DNA from: a virus
Length of the DNA: 27,264 bases
Reading direction: 5' to 3' (one strand)
Virus record (IMG/VR): IMGVR_UViG_3300044846_001178
Coordinates: 1 to 27,264 of that record
Notes under the pieces: generated by a model
What the model saw: only the letters and a program-made list of their open reading frames with translations
The model's database searches: none
Told to the model about the DNA's origin: nothing
Program-made: the position numbers and the translations under genes
Shown: positions 15,973 through 24,254 of the stretch, piece by piece
Position numbering within the stretch: the first letter of the stretch is position 1
Layout of the letters: every line of letters begins with the position of its first letter

Positions 15973-16785
15973 ATGGAAAAACACAAAAGCAAGTATAAAA
16001 AACCAGAAAATAAAAAACCTACGTATCGTAAAGATCTTAAAGATTATACGTTAGACGACAAACAAGGCAAATTAAACCCAAAAACTACAGGTGATAAACA
16101 ACTTAATGTTTTGCGTAAAACTGACAAAGAAATGCAAGATGACGGTAAAATGTATCCAACATATAAAGATGATGATCGATTATATAAAGATATTGAAGAT
16201 GGTGATTATGATCCAAAGACAGCCGCAAAAAGATTTAAAAAACGTCAAGATACTGAAGAAAAAGAAGTTACTGATGTTCTTAAAGATAAAATAGAAAATT
16301 TAACTAGAGAAGGAAAAGAACGTTTAGTTAGAGAATATATACGTAGAAAAATAGTTAAACTATTAAAAGAACAACCAACACCTACGCCGGAAGAACCTGT
16401 TGAAGAACCTGCAGATCCCGCAGCTGCGCCTGCAGATCCTGCAGCAGCTCCAGTAGATCCTGCCGCAGAAACACCTGCTCCAGAAGCACCAGCACCACCC
16501 GATCCGGCAGCTGCAGCGCCTGCACCAGAACCAACAGCAGCACCATCGCCGACAGCGGAATTAGATCCTGCAGCAAAAGAAGTATTATCAATTGAAAGAT
16601 TTGCAAAATATTTACATAAAGAAACAGGGAATATTTCTAGAATAAAATCATTAACTAAAGTATTTAATTCGGTATTCAAAGAAGCTGAACCAGAAGATAT
16701 TCAAAATTTTTATAAAATGTTAAGAACATTATCATTAAAAAAATTAGCAAGTTCACAGTCGCCGCAAGAGAAAACAACAAAATAA
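15973..16785 (+). CDS. hypothetical protein with long Pro/Ala linker
   Basis: This 270-residue protein has three parts. Residues 1-105 are highly charged and Lys/Asp-rich, likely disordered or DNA- or partner-binding. About 106-135 form a basic helix (E-G-K-E-R-L-V-R-E-Y-I-R-R-K-I-V-K-L-L-K). About 136-195 are a Pro/Ala/Glu linker with D-P-A-A-A-P repeats. The C-terminal 70 residues are a small globular, helical domain (S-I-E-R-F-A-K-Y-L-H-K). The linker DNA is GC-richer than its surroundings because of GCN and CCN codons. I do not recognise the family. It opens the unit leading to the terminase, six bases before the next gene, so a packaging or late-assembly role is possible. Open frames opposite the linker are codon-bias artefacts. 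Confidence 0.6.
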   Translation: MEKHKSKYKKPENKKPTYRKDLKDYTLDDKQGKLNPKTTGDKQLNVLRKTDKEMQDDGKMYPTYKDDDRLYKDIEDGDYDPKTAAKRFKKRQDTEEKEVTDVLKDKIENLTREGKERLVREYIRRKIVKLLKEQPTPTPEEPVEEPADPAAAPADPAAAPVDPAAETPAPEAPAPPDPAAAAPAPEPTAAPSPTAELDPAAKEVLSIERFAKYLHKETGNISRIKSLTKVFNSVFKEAEPEDIQNFYKMLRTLSLKKLASSQSPQEKTTK

Positions 16786-16791
16786 AAAAGT

Positions 16792-17436
16792 ATGTCTAAA
16801 AAGTTACAAAATGTTAAAGCCGTTCAACAAATGTTGGATGGTAATCATAAATTCCAAACAAAAAAAACAACGGGATTTAGTGATGCAAAATTAGTTGCAC
16901 AGAAAAATGAACGGCATGAAGTTGGGGATACTTGGGAAGAAACTGATTCAACAGGTAATATATTTGTTATAGAACAAAGAGATGGCTTCCGAATCAGAAA
17001 AACAAAAAATTCAGAAATTTTTCAAGAACTTCGAGATGATTTAAAATCATTTCCTAATTGTAGAAAAGAAACATGTACATGCACAGGCACACATCGACTC
17101 GATAAAAAAATGCAAGTAATTCATAAAATGTGTTTTGATTGCGTAATTGATATGGAACACGAAATGACAAAAGCTGGTACATATAAAGAATATTCTAAAA
17201 ATAAAATTCGTGAAAATGCATTAGCTTGGTTAGCATCAGCTGAACGAGATGTCGACATGTTAAAGCAAACATATACTCAAGCAGCTGAGTTTGTTACTAA
17301 TAGTGATGGTGCATTAGAAACTTGGAGTGCAAAAATGACTCCGGCTGAATTTGAAGAAACAGTGCTAGCACAATTTAATAAATTTAAAGAAAACTTTTTA
17401 AGAAACTTAGACGGAGAATCAAATGAAAACAATTAA
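16792..17436 (+). CDS. Cys-cluster protein in the small-terminase-like position, function unknown
   Basis: This 214-residue protein carries a probable zinc site: C90, C95 and C97 in F-P-N-C-R-K-E-T-C-T-C, then C114 and C117 in H-K-M-C-F-D-C. A basic N-terminal region precedes it. The second half is helical and acidic (A-W-L-A-S-A-E-R-D-V-D-M-L-K-Q). Its last 14 bases overlap the next gene. Being upstream of the large terminase, it occupies roughly the place of the T4 small terminase (gp16), and its size is similar. However, I see no helix-turn-helix and two membrane-protein genes lie between, so the assignment is only a possibility. A late regulator or assembly protein is equally compatible. 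Confidence 0.6.
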   Translation: MSKKLQNVKAVQQMLDGNHKFQTKKTTGFSDAKLVAQKNERHEVGDTWEETDSTGNIFVIEQRDGFRIRKTKNSEIFQELRDDLKSFPNCRKETCTCTGTHRLDKKMQVIHKMCFDCVIDMEHEMTKAGTYKEYSKNKIRENALAWLASAERDVDMLKQTYTQAAEFVTNSDGALETWSAKMTPAEFEETVLAQFNKFKENFLRNLDGESNENN

Positions 17437-17788
17437 ACCGCAGCAATGGAAAGTTTCAATGCTTAAGTATTGGAAATGGATAGTTGCTGGAATAGTAGCA
17501 ATATTAGGTATATTAGCAATTACACAATCAAAACGTAACAATAAAAAATTAGAAAAAACTGCAAAACAAATTGATGATAATAATCAACAAATTGATATAA
17601 TCCAAGGCAAAACAGAATTAGTTGAAGAACAGCGTGTACATGTAAAACAACGTATTGCAAAAAAACAAGCAACTATTGATGAATTAAAAACAGAAAAAGA
17701 AACAATATTGGTTGGGCCTGTTGCAATCGAAAATGCTAAAGAAAATATAATTAAAAAAACACGACGAGGACGTACATCAAAATTATGA
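17423..17788 (+). CDS. single-pass membrane protein with coiled coil
   Basis: This 121-residue protein overlaps the previous gene by 14 bases. GGAGA sits a few bases before the ATG, an unusually good ribosome site for this window. Residues about 17-34 (W-K-W-I-V-A-G-I-V-A-I-L-G-I-L-A-I-T) form one transmembrane helix near the N-terminus. From about 40 to 100 the sequence is a charged, heptad-like coiled coil (K-L-E-K-T-A-K-Q-I-D-D-N-N-Q-Q-I). The C-terminus is basic (K-K-T-R-R-G-R-T-S-K-L). An N-terminal anchor plus periplasmic coiled coil is the layout of an inner-membrane spanin, but signal-anchor topology is not certain because Lys residues lie on both sides. It overlaps the next membrane gene by ATGA, suggesting they work together. 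Confidence 0.65.
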   Translation: MKTIKPQQWKVSMLKYWKWIVAGIVAILGILAITQSKRNNKKLEKTAKQIDDNNQQIDIIQGKTELVEEQRVHVKQRIAKKQATIDELKTEKETILVGPVAIENAKENIIKKTRRGRTSKL

Positions 17789-18171
17789 AAAAATTTATAA
17801 TCATATTATTATTTCCAATCATTGGGTTTTCACAAAAAACAACAAAACCTGATACATGTTTTACTCAACAAGAACTTGCTGATATATCATTTGTATTGGA
17901 TTCACTTTGGGCTGCTGACGACATTAATAACAAATTAATTTGGGCGTATGACACAGTATTACTTACACAAAATACTTTAATTAAATTAGATTCAATACAA
18001 TTACAGTATAAAGATACTCAAATTAAATTGTTGCAAGACAACGTTGATTTATATGTAGCTCGAGAAAAATTATTACAACCAAAGTGGTATGATAAAAAAG
18101 GTTTGTGGTACGGAGCAGGATTTTTATCAGCATTAGGTGCTGGAATATTAGTTAATCAACTTATAAAATAA
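17785..18171 (+). CDS. exported protein with Bacteroidetes-style signal peptide and C-terminal membrane segment
   Basis: This 128-residue protein starts in a 4-base ATGA overlap with the preceding gene. Residues 1-16 (M-K-K-F-I-I-I-L-L-F-P-I-I-G-F-S) followed by Q17 form a signal peptide of the style common in Flavobacteriia. There is no lipobox Cys. Residues about 50-100 are heptad-like, and residues 108-126 (W-Y-G-A-G-F-L-S-A-L-G-A-G-I-L-V-N-Q-L) can span a membrane. The mature protein would be a periplasmic coiled coil anchored at its C-terminus. With the adjacent N-anchored coiled-coil protein it could form a lysis (spanin- or holin-like) or envelope-remodelling pair. This is inference from topology and overlap; no lysis family was recognised. 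Confidence 0.65.
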   Translation: MKKFIIILLFPIIGFSQKTTKPDTCFTQQELADISFVLDSLWAADDINNKLIWAYDTVLLTQNTLIKLDSIQLQYKDTQIKLLQDNVDLYVAREKLLQPKWYDKKGLWYGAGFLSALGAGILVNQLIK

Positions 18172-18176
18172 ACAAC

Positions 18177-19754
18177 ATGTCAGCAACTATAAAACAGATT
18201 ATTCAGCAACAATATATGATGTGTGCTAAAGATCCTGTTTTTTTTATGCGACAATATTGTTATATACAACATCCAAAAAAAGGTAAGATTAAATTTAACC
18301 TTTTTCCATTTCAGGAAGAGTCATTAACTGATTTACGAGATAATCGATACAGCGTTATACTTAAATCAAGACAGCTAGGAATATCAACACTGTCAGCAGG
18401 ATTTGCATTATGGAGCATGTTGTTTGCAGAAGACTTCAACGTACTAGTTATTGCAACAACACAAGAAGTAGCAAAAAACCTAGTAACTAAAGTGCGAGTA
18501 ATGCACGACAATTTACCTAGTTGGTTAAAGGGTACAATTGAAGCAGACAATAAATTATCTCTCAAATTTAAAAATGGCTCACAAATTAAAGCAGTATCAT
18601 CTGCCACAACAGGAGCACGTTCAGAAGCATTATCATTGCTTATTATAGATGAAGCTGCATTTATTCGTAACATTGAAGAAATTTGGATAGCGTCGCAAGC
18701 AACACTATCAACGGGTGGAGGGGCTATAGTTTTGTCTACACCAAACGGAGTAGGTAACTGGTTTCATCAAACATGGGCAGAGGCTGAAGCAGAGATAAAT
18801 GGATTCCATACAATTAAATTGAATTGGGAACTACACCCGGAGCGTGACCAAGCTTGGCGCGACCAACAAACACAATTATTAGGCGAAAGAGGTGCGGCAC
18901 AAGAATGTGATTGCGATTTCATTAGTTCAGGTCACACTGTAATTGATGGTGCTATATTAATGGAATTTGATGAAAAATGTATAGACCCAATTGAAAAGCG
19001 AGGCTTTGACAATGCGTATTGGATATGGGAATATCCTGACTATGCTAAAGATTATTTAGTTGTAGCAGACGTTGCGCGAGGTGATGGTGGTGACTGGTCT
19101 ACATTCCATGTTATTGATGTACAAGATGTACGACAGGTTGCAGAGTATAAAGGCAAACTGCCACCAAAAGATTTCGGTAATATGCTCGTAACAGTTGCAA
19201 CTGAATGGAACAATGCATTGCTAGCAATTGAAAATGCAAACATTGGTTGGGCTGCAATTCAGCCGGCATTAGACAGAAATTATGAAAATATATTTTATAC
19301 ATATAAAGATGACGGATACGTTGATACTGATGTACAATTGAAAAAAGGTTATGATATGAAAGATAAGAGCCAAATGGTTCCTGGAGTATCAACTACAACT
19401 CGTACACGACCATTAATGATATCAGCACTAGAAATGTATATGAGAGAGCGAACACCAGTAATTAGAAGCAAACGATTGATTCAAGAATTGTTTGTGTTTA
19501 TTTGGTTAAATGGTAAAGCTCAATCGCAAAGTGGATACAATGATGACTTGGTTATGGCATTCTGTATCGGGTTATGGTTACGTGATACATCACTCAAGTT
19601 AAGACAACAAGGTATTGAATTAACAAAACGGTCATTATCGCAATTTCAAAAAACAGATCCAGTTATATATACAGGCCGAGCATCCGATCAAGCAGATGGT
19701 TGGTCGTGGAATAATGGATATAATGATGAAGATTTAACATGGCTTATACGTTAA
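18177..19754 (+). CDS. gp17: large terminase subunit (gp17-like packaging ATPase/nuclease)
   Basis: This 525-residue protein is the motor that translocates DNA into the prohead and cuts concatemers. The ATPase domain has a variant Walker A K63-S-R-Q-L-G-I-S-T71, Walker B L-L-I-I-D158-E159-A, and coupling motif L-S187-T-P-N-G. The nuclease domain has D298 in V-A-D-V-A-R-G-D-G-G-D-W-S-T, E352 in A-I-E-N-A-N, and D456/D457 in Y-N-D-D-L-V-M-A-F, the RNase H-like acidic triad. Length is a little under T4 gp17 (610 residues). The usual Walker A Lys before Ser/Thr is replaced by Ile69; Arg65 or Lys63 may take its place. It begins five bases after the previous stop and ends before a candidate promoter for the portal gene. 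Confidence 0.95.
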   Translation: MSATIKQIIQQQYMMCAKDPVFFMRQYCYIQHPKKGKIKFNLFPFQEESLTDLRDNRYSVILKSRQLGISTLSAGFALWSMLFAEDFNVLVIATTQEVAKNLVTKVRVMHDNLPSWLKGTIEADNKLSLKFKNGSQIKAVSSATTGARSEALSLLIIDEAAFIRNIEEIWIASQATLSTGGGAIVLSTPNGVGNWFHQTWAEAEAEINGFHTIKLNWELHPERDQAWRDQQTQLLGERGAAQECDCDFISSGHTVIDGAILMEFDEKCIDPIEKRGFDNAYWIWEYPDYAKDYLVVADVARGDGGDWSTFHVIDVQDVRQVAEYKGKLPPKDFGNMLVTVATEWNNALLAIENANIGWAAIQPALDRNYENIFYTYKDDGYVDTDVQLKKGYDMKDKSQMVPGVSTTTRTRPLMISALEMYMRERTPVIRSKRLIQELFVFIWLNGKAQSQSGYNDDLVMAFCIGLWLRDTSLKLRQQGIELTKRSLSQFQKTDPVIYTGRASDQADGWSWNNGYNDEDLTWLIR

Positions 19755-19777
19755 ATTAGCACCGGTTCTGTAACTAG

Positions 19778-19794
19778 TTATATTTATATTAAAA
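19778..19794 (+). promoter_or_regulatory. recurrent AT motif, candidate late promoter (copy 6)
   Basis: TTATATTTATATTAAAA, with core TATTTATA at 19781-19788, lies in the 51-base gap between terminase and portal genes, 17 bases before the ATG at 19806. Confidence 0.5.
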
Positions 19795-19805
19795 TAAATT
19801 AAATT

Positions 19806-21644
19806 ATGGCGTCTCTAAGAAAACGGTTAAAGAATCTTTTCAGCACGAATGTTATTGTTCGTTCATATGGTAAAGATAAATTACGAGTAGTAGATACAAA
19901 TCGATTACAGTCGACTGGAAACATAACTCAAACAAAAATAGCAGATCGATATACAAGAATGCATGGTGCTAATAGGCATATGGCAGGTGGTATGGGTGGG
20001 TATGATTCTAACTATTATATGCATCAAAATCGTATGCAGTTATATACTGATTACGAAATGATGGATAAAGATCCTATTATATCATCAGCATTAGATATAT
20101 ATTCAGACGAATCAACACTAGCAGATCAATTTGGTGATATTTTAACAATTAAAACATCTAAAACACAAATACAAAAAATACTTTATAATTTATTTTATGA
20201 TATTTTAAATATTGATTTTAATTTATGGACATGGATTCGTAACATGACCAAATATGGTGATTTCTTTTTAAAACTAGATATTGCTGAAAATATTGGTATA
20301 TTAAATGCAAGACCATTTTCTAGTTATGAAATTGAACGATTTGAAGAATATGATGAAGCCACAGGAGAATATAAAATTACATTCAAACATGTAGGAGCTC
20401 CAAATTTTCCATATGATGTATTTGAAGTAGCACATTTCCGTATGCTATCAGATTCTAACTTTTTACCATATGGTAGATCGATGTTAGAAGGTGCACGTAA
20501 AGAATTTCAAAAATTAATGATGTTAGAAGATGCAATGCTTATTCATAGAATTATGCGTGCACCTGAAAAACGTATTTTTAAAATTGATATTGGTAATATT
20601 CCAACAAATGAAGTAGATTCATTCATGGAACAAATTATCACTAAAATGAAAAAAATTCCGCACATTGATTCACAAACAGGTAATTATAATCTTAAATTTA
20701 ATCTTAACAACATGTTAGAAGATTATTATTTACCGGTTCGAGGAGGACAATCATCCACATCAATCGATACATTACCAGGAATGACCTTCACCGGAATTGA
20801 AGATATCGATTATGTTAAACACAAAATGATGGCTGCACTTAAAATACCTAAACCGTTTTTAGGATATAGTGAAGCAGTAGAAGGCAAAACTACATTAGCG
20901 TCAATGGATATTAGATTTGCTAGAACAATTGAACGTATTCAAAAAATTGTTGTATCAGAATTAACTAAGATTGCGATTGTACATTTATATGCACAAGGAT
21001 TTGAAGGAGAAGATTTAATTGGATTTGAGTTAGAATTAACATCACCATCAATTATTTATGATCAACAAAAAGTTGCATTAATGAATGAAAAAATAACATT
21101 AGCTAATGCAATGAAAGATTCAAAATTAGTTTCTGACAGATACATATATGAATATATTTTTAATATGTCAGAAGAACAATGGCTACAAGAACGCAATGAT
21201 GTAGTAGAAGATCTTAAATTAAGGTTCCGTCAAAATCAAATTGAACAAGAAGGAAATGATCCAGCAATCACCGGCGTATCATATGGCACACCGCATGATT
21301 TAGCTACCGTTCATATGTCATCAAATGAAGTAGAGACAAAAGATCCCGGAGGTCGTCCTAGGGAAGGAATTAAATTTGGTCAACATAAAAATGAATTCGG
21401 ATGGGATCCTACAGGTAAAAAAGAAATAGATCAGGCATTTTCAATAAAAAATCAAAGCTCAACATTTACTCCAGATTCTCGAGCCGATAAAACAATTAAA
21501 TCAACAACAGAAAGTCGACACAACATATTAAAATACTTAAAAAATAAAAATCCAGAAATACTTTTAGAATCATTAAAATCAAATAAAATAACACAAATTG
21601 ATTTAGATGCCGGAACAATGTTAGATGAAAACAACATTTTATAA
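19806..21644 (+). CDS. gp20: portal vertex protein (gp20-like)
   Basis: This 612-residue protein forms the dodecameric portal at the unique head vertex, nucleating the prohead and docking the terminase. Family features visible are D-P-I-I-S-S-A-L-D-I-Y-S-D-E-S-T near residue 90, then R-A-P-E-K-R-I-F-K-I-D-I-G-N-I-P near 255. Further on come Y-Y-L-P-V-R-G-G-Q-S-S-T-S-I-D-T-L-P-G near 315 and K-I-P-K-P-F-L-G-Y after it. It is longer than T4 gp20 (524 residues), mostly through a C-terminal tail from about 500 that is polar and probably flexible (D-P-G-G-R-P-R-E-G-I-K-F-G). The start at 19806 has no Shine-Dalgarno. In T4, tail sheath and tube genes 18 and 19 lie between 17 and 20; here the two genes are adjacent. 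Confidence 0.95.
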   Translation: MASLRKRLKNLFSTNVIVRSYGKDKLRVVDTNRLQSTGNITQTKIADRYTRMHGANRHMAGGMGGYDSNYYMHQNRMQLYTDYEMMDKDPIISSALDIYSDESTLADQFGDILTIKTSKTQIQKILYNLFYDILNIDFNLWTWIRNMTKYGDFFLKLDIAENIGILNARPFSSYEIERFEEYDEATGEYKITFKHVGAPNFPYDVFEVAHFRMLSDSNFLPYGRSMLEGARKEFQKLMMLEDAMLIHRIMRAPEKRIFKIDIGNIPTNEVDSFMEQIITKMKKIPHIDSQTGNYNLKFNLNNMLEDYYLPVRGGQSSTSIDTLPGMTFTGIEDIDYVKHKMMAALKIPKPFLGYSEAVEGKTTLASMDIRFARTIERIQKIVVSELTKIAIVHLYAQGFEGEDLIGFELELTSPSIIYDQQKVALMNEKITLANAMKDSKLVSDRYIYEYIFNMSEEQWLQERNDVVEDLKLRFRQNQIEQEGNDPAITGVSYGTPHDLATVHMSSNEVETKDPGGRPREGIKFGQHKNEFGWDPTGKKEIDQAFSIKNQSSTFTPDSRADKTIKSTTESRHNILKYLKNKNPEILLESLKSNKITQIDLDAGTMLDENNIL

Positions 21645-21652
21645 AAAACAAC

Positions 21653-21670
21653 ATATTTATACTAAATATT
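21653..21670 (+). promoter_or_regulatory. recurrent AT motif, candidate late promoter (copy 7)
   Basis: ATATTTATACTAAATATT, with core TATTTATA at 21654-21661, lies between the portal stop (21644) and the ATG at 21687, 25 bases upstream of that start. The flank departs slightly from the other copies (ACTAAA instead of TWAAA). Confidence 0.45.
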
Positions 21671-21686
21671 TAAATGGTCAGCCAAT

Positions 21687-22538
21687 ATGAAGAAATTAAA
21701 ACATTCAAAATATAAGAATACAGCAATTCTTTTTGAAATGTTAGTACGTAAATTAACGTCAGAAACATTATCTTCTAATAAAACTGTAACTGCAGATTTA
21801 ATCAAAAAATACTTTGGAAAAAATACTGAATTATCAAAAGAATTATATTTGTATAATACATTATTAAAAGAGCAGTTTAAGAGCGAAGCTCAAGGATTAG
21901 ATTATATTCGAACAGTGAAATTATCATATGCAAAACTAAATCAATCAGCATTAAAACGTCAGCGTTATAATCTAGTAAAAGAAATTTCTGAAAAATTTAT
22001 ATTTGCAAATATGTCAAAAATGCATATTACTAATTATAAAGTATTAGCATCAGTATACATGTTATTTGAATATGATGAAACAGATAATGTAAAACAATTG
22101 TTAGAATGCAAGAATGTTATATTACAAAATAATTTAATTACGAGTCGCGTTAAAGTGATAAAAGATCCATTAATGGAACAATATGAAGCGCAGCCGAAAG
22201 ATATTCGACTTCTAACATATAAATTATTAGTAGATAAATTTAATGATAAATACGCTGGATTAGATAATTCACAAAAACAACTTTTAAACAAGTATATTGT
22301 AAATGTTAATGATACCGAAGCGTTAAAGGAATATATACAAACAGTAATTCCGACAATAAAAAAACAATTATCAGAACACGTAAACCATATTACTGATAAA
22401 GTAACTAAAATTAAAGTAGAAAAATTATCTGAAATGTTATGTACAGTCGAAAACATGAAAACAATTAAAGAATCTCATGTATTATCATTATTACGGTATT
22501 TTGATTTAATTCGAGAATTACAAGGACTACACGAATGA
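21687..22538 (+). CDS. hypothetical head-module protein
   Basis: This 283-residue protein is predicted helical, Lys/Leu-rich and soluble. It opens with M-K-K-L-K-H-S-K-Y-K-N-T-A-I-L-F-E-M-L-V-R-K-L-T, a pattern I associate with conserved unnamed proteins beside portal genes in marine T4-like phages (memory, not checked). No enzymatic motif, signal peptide or membrane segment is seen. It sits between portal and prohead protease, the place occupied in T4 by the small core proteins 67 and 68, but it is larger and not visibly related to them. Its stop overlaps the next start by ATGA (22535-22538), indicating translational coupling. A role in prohead core or portal assembly is inferred from position only. 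Confidence 0.65.
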   Translation: MKKLKHSKYKNTAILFEMLVRKLTSETLSSNKTVTADLIKKYFGKNTELSKELYLYNTLLKEQFKSEAQGLDYIRTVKLSYAKLNQSALKRQRYNLVKEISEKFIFANMSKMHITNYKVLASVYMLFEYDETDNVKQLLECKNVILQNNLITSRVKVIKDPLMEQYEAQPKDIRLLTYKLLVDKFNDKYAGLDNSQKQLLNKYIVNVNDTEALKEYIQTVIPTIKKQLSEHVNHITDKVTKIKVEKLSEMLCTVENMKTIKESHVLSLLRYFDLIRELQGLHE

Positions 22539-23200
22539 AATCAATAATAACTGAAATGTCAAAACAATTTCATAAAATTGAATCTGAATTTTGTGAATCA
22601 TGTGACAGGCCTAAATCTAATTGCGGTTGTGATGAAGAATTAGACGAAATGAATACAACTGGTGCTGTTGCTGGATATAATACACCTGCAGCATTTGCAA
22701 AGCCAGGTAAATGGAAAGGCAAACAAGCTCGATACGAAAACGTAAACACATCACCGTCTTATAAATTTGATAGTCTTCATGAACCAGAATCAGACGAAGA
22801 AGATCAGTCAGATAAAAATTTTGCAGTAGGTCCAAATTCATCATGGCATAAAGAAGCCGCAGAATATCCAACTGATGACCGAAAATTAGAACCTGTTAGT
22901 CACATGTATAATAAAGTTCAAGAAGCAATGGATAGCAAATATGAAGCTATTATTGAATCATATCGTAAATTTACTACGGATGATGCAACAACATCGCCTG
23001 AACAAAAAGTTAAAAAAACAATTCGTGAGGTATCAAAACGACTTCAAGAAATAGAAGAAATGGTAAATCATAGTTCTAGATTGAAAATTGAATCTGGGTT
23101 ATCTAGAGATGGCTATGGTAAATCAGTTAATACTGCATTAACAAAAATATCAGAACGATTAACAAAAATAGCAGAACGTGTGAGAGCATTAGGAGAATGA
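22535..23200 (+). CDS. hypothetical head-module protein with N-terminal Cys cluster
   Basis: This 221-residue protein starts in a 4-base overlap with the preceding gene. Near the N-terminus, F-C20-E-S-C23-D-R-P-K-S-N-C30-G-C32-D-E-E is a compact C-x2-C...C-x-C cluster that could bind one zinc. The middle (about 45-120) is polar and probably disordered. The C-terminal 100 residues are helical and charged (V-K-K-T-I-R-E-V-S-K-R-L-Q-E-I-E-E-M, then T-K-I-S-E-R-L-T-K-I-A-E-R-V). It ends one base before the prohead protease gene, whose Shine-Dalgarno lies inside its last codons. A core or scaffold accessory role is possible; the family is not recognised. Confidence 0.65.
   Translation: MKSIITEMSKQFHKIESEFCESCDRPKSNCGCDEELDEMNTTGAVAGYNTPAAFAKPGKWKGKQARYENVNTSPSYKFDSLHEPESDEEDQSDKNFAVGPNSSWHKEAAEYPTDDRKLEPVSHMYNKVQEAMDSKYEAIIESYRKFTTDDATTSPEQKVKKTIREVSKRLQEIEEMVNHSSRLKIESGLSRDGYGKSVNTALTKISERLTKIAERVRALGE
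23191..23195 (+). promoter_or_regulatory. Shine-Dalgarno for the prohead protease
   Basis: AGGAG at 23191-23195 lies six bases before the ATG at 23202 and inside the last codons of the upstream gene. It is one of the few strong anti-SD complements in the window. Confidence 0.6.
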
Positions 23201-23201
23201 T

Positions 23202-23831
23202 ATGACAAAACAACTAATATTAGAATATATGCCGTTTAATCCGATTGGTTCATTGTCAGAATCATCAGGCGCAGCTTTTGGTGTACCAGGAGGTTTTGTA
23301 GTACAAGGAATTTTACAACGAGCTGGCGCAAAAAATCAAAACGGCAGAATATATCCTAGAGTAATTTTAGAAAGAGAATGCAAACGTTATCAACAAGAAT
23401 ATATAGATCAACATAGAGCATTAGGCGAATTAGATCATCCAGAATCATCAGTAGTCAATTTAAATAACGTTTCACATAATGTGCTTAAAATATGGTGGAA
23501 GGGTGATGATTTATGCGGGGCAGTACAAATCTTAGAAACACCGTCAGGTAAGATTCTTAAAGAACTATTCAAAGCTGGAATCACTTTAGGTATTTCAAGC
23601 CGTGGATTAGGTTCCGTTAAAGAATTACGTAGTGAGGGTGTAGTAGAAGTACAAGAAGACTTTGAATTAATATGTTGGGACTTTGTATCTAATCCATCTA
23701 CACAAGGGGCATTTATGCGTCCTACGCACATGAACGAATCAACGAATAAACAAACCACCAATAACAAATATAATAAAGTAAACAGCATTATTACATCTAT
23801 TTTATGTGATGATGGCAAATGTAGGATATAA
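23202..23831 (+). CDS. gp21: prohead core protease (gp21-like)
   Basis: This 209-residue serine protease matures the T4-type prohead by cutting scaffold and capsid proteins after short (L/I)-x-E motifs. The conserved features are N-G-R-I-Y-P after the first strand, G-E-L-D-H79-P-E-S with the catalytic His, and L-G-I-S132-S133-R-G with the catalytic Ser. D160 lies in I-C-W-D-F-V-S-N-P. Length matches T4 gp21 (212 residues). The last 35 residues, after P-S-T-Q-G-A-F-M-R-P-T, are polar and probably a removable tail. The likely substrates, the gp22-like scaffold and gp23-like capsid, are encoded about 1.3 and 2.3 kb downstream. Confidence 0.93.
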   Translation: MTKQLILEYMPFNPIGSLSESSGAAFGVPGGFVVQGILQRAGAKNQNGRIYPRVILERECKRYQQEYIDQHRALGELDHPESSVVNLNNVSHNVLKIWWKGDDLCGAVQILETPSGKILKELFKAGITLGISSRGLGSVKELRSEGVVEVQEDFELICWDFVSNPSTQGAFMRPTHMNESTNKQTTNNKYNKVNSIITSILCDDGKCRI

Positions 23832-23833
23832 TT

Positions 23834-24214
23834 ATGAGAACTCCAAATTTAAAATTTATACTAGAATCTATTCTAGATGCAGATACACCTACTCCAATGA
23901 CGCGAGAAGAAAAACAAAATTTCATGCAAGAAATAGCAAATTTTTCAGCATTAGGAGAATCTGTTTATGGAAAAGGTGATTTAGAACGTACTTGTGAACG
24001 TGTTAAAAACATAGTTGACCGAGCAGATCGTATAATGACGGAAAGCGACGATTGGATGCAAAATGTTGCACATAAAAAAGGCAATAAACGTATGCATGAA
24101 GATTATAGAGACTTTCAAGATGCGGCTACTACATTAAAAGAAGCACAAGATAGAATGGCAATGGCCTATGAAAATATTGGACAACATTTGAATCGTTATT
24201 TTGATGTTAATTAA
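23834..24214 (+). CDS. hypothetical small head-module protein
   Basis: This 126-residue, highly helical and charged protein begins two bases after the protease stop, with AGGAT a few bases before the ATG. Met is frequent (R-I-M-T-E-S-D-D-W-M-Q and Q-D-R-M-A-M-A-Y). It has no Cys-based site, membrane segment or known motif. The N-terminus M-R-T-P-N-L-K-F-I-L-E-S-I-L resembles the short amphipathic starts seen on several proteins of this module. Position between protease and scaffold suggests an internal core protein, but nothing in the sequence proves this. Confidence 0.62.
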   Translation: MRTPNLKFILESILDADTPTPMTREEKQNFMQEIANFSALGESVYGKGDLERTCERVKNIVDRADRIMTESDDWMQNVAHKKGNKRMHEDYRDFQDAATTLKEAQDRMAMAYENIGQHLNRYFDVN

Positions 24215-24254
24215 TTTGGATAATTGAAAAAATATTATTATAATATATAGGTAA

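Noticed and set aside
16245-16679. Open frames opposite and alongside the Pro/Ala linker, giving Gly/Ala/Ser-rich or Leu/Val-rich translations
   Set aside because: They are by-products of the repetitive GCN/CCN codons in the linker of the + strand gene; no start signal, and composition is pure repeat.
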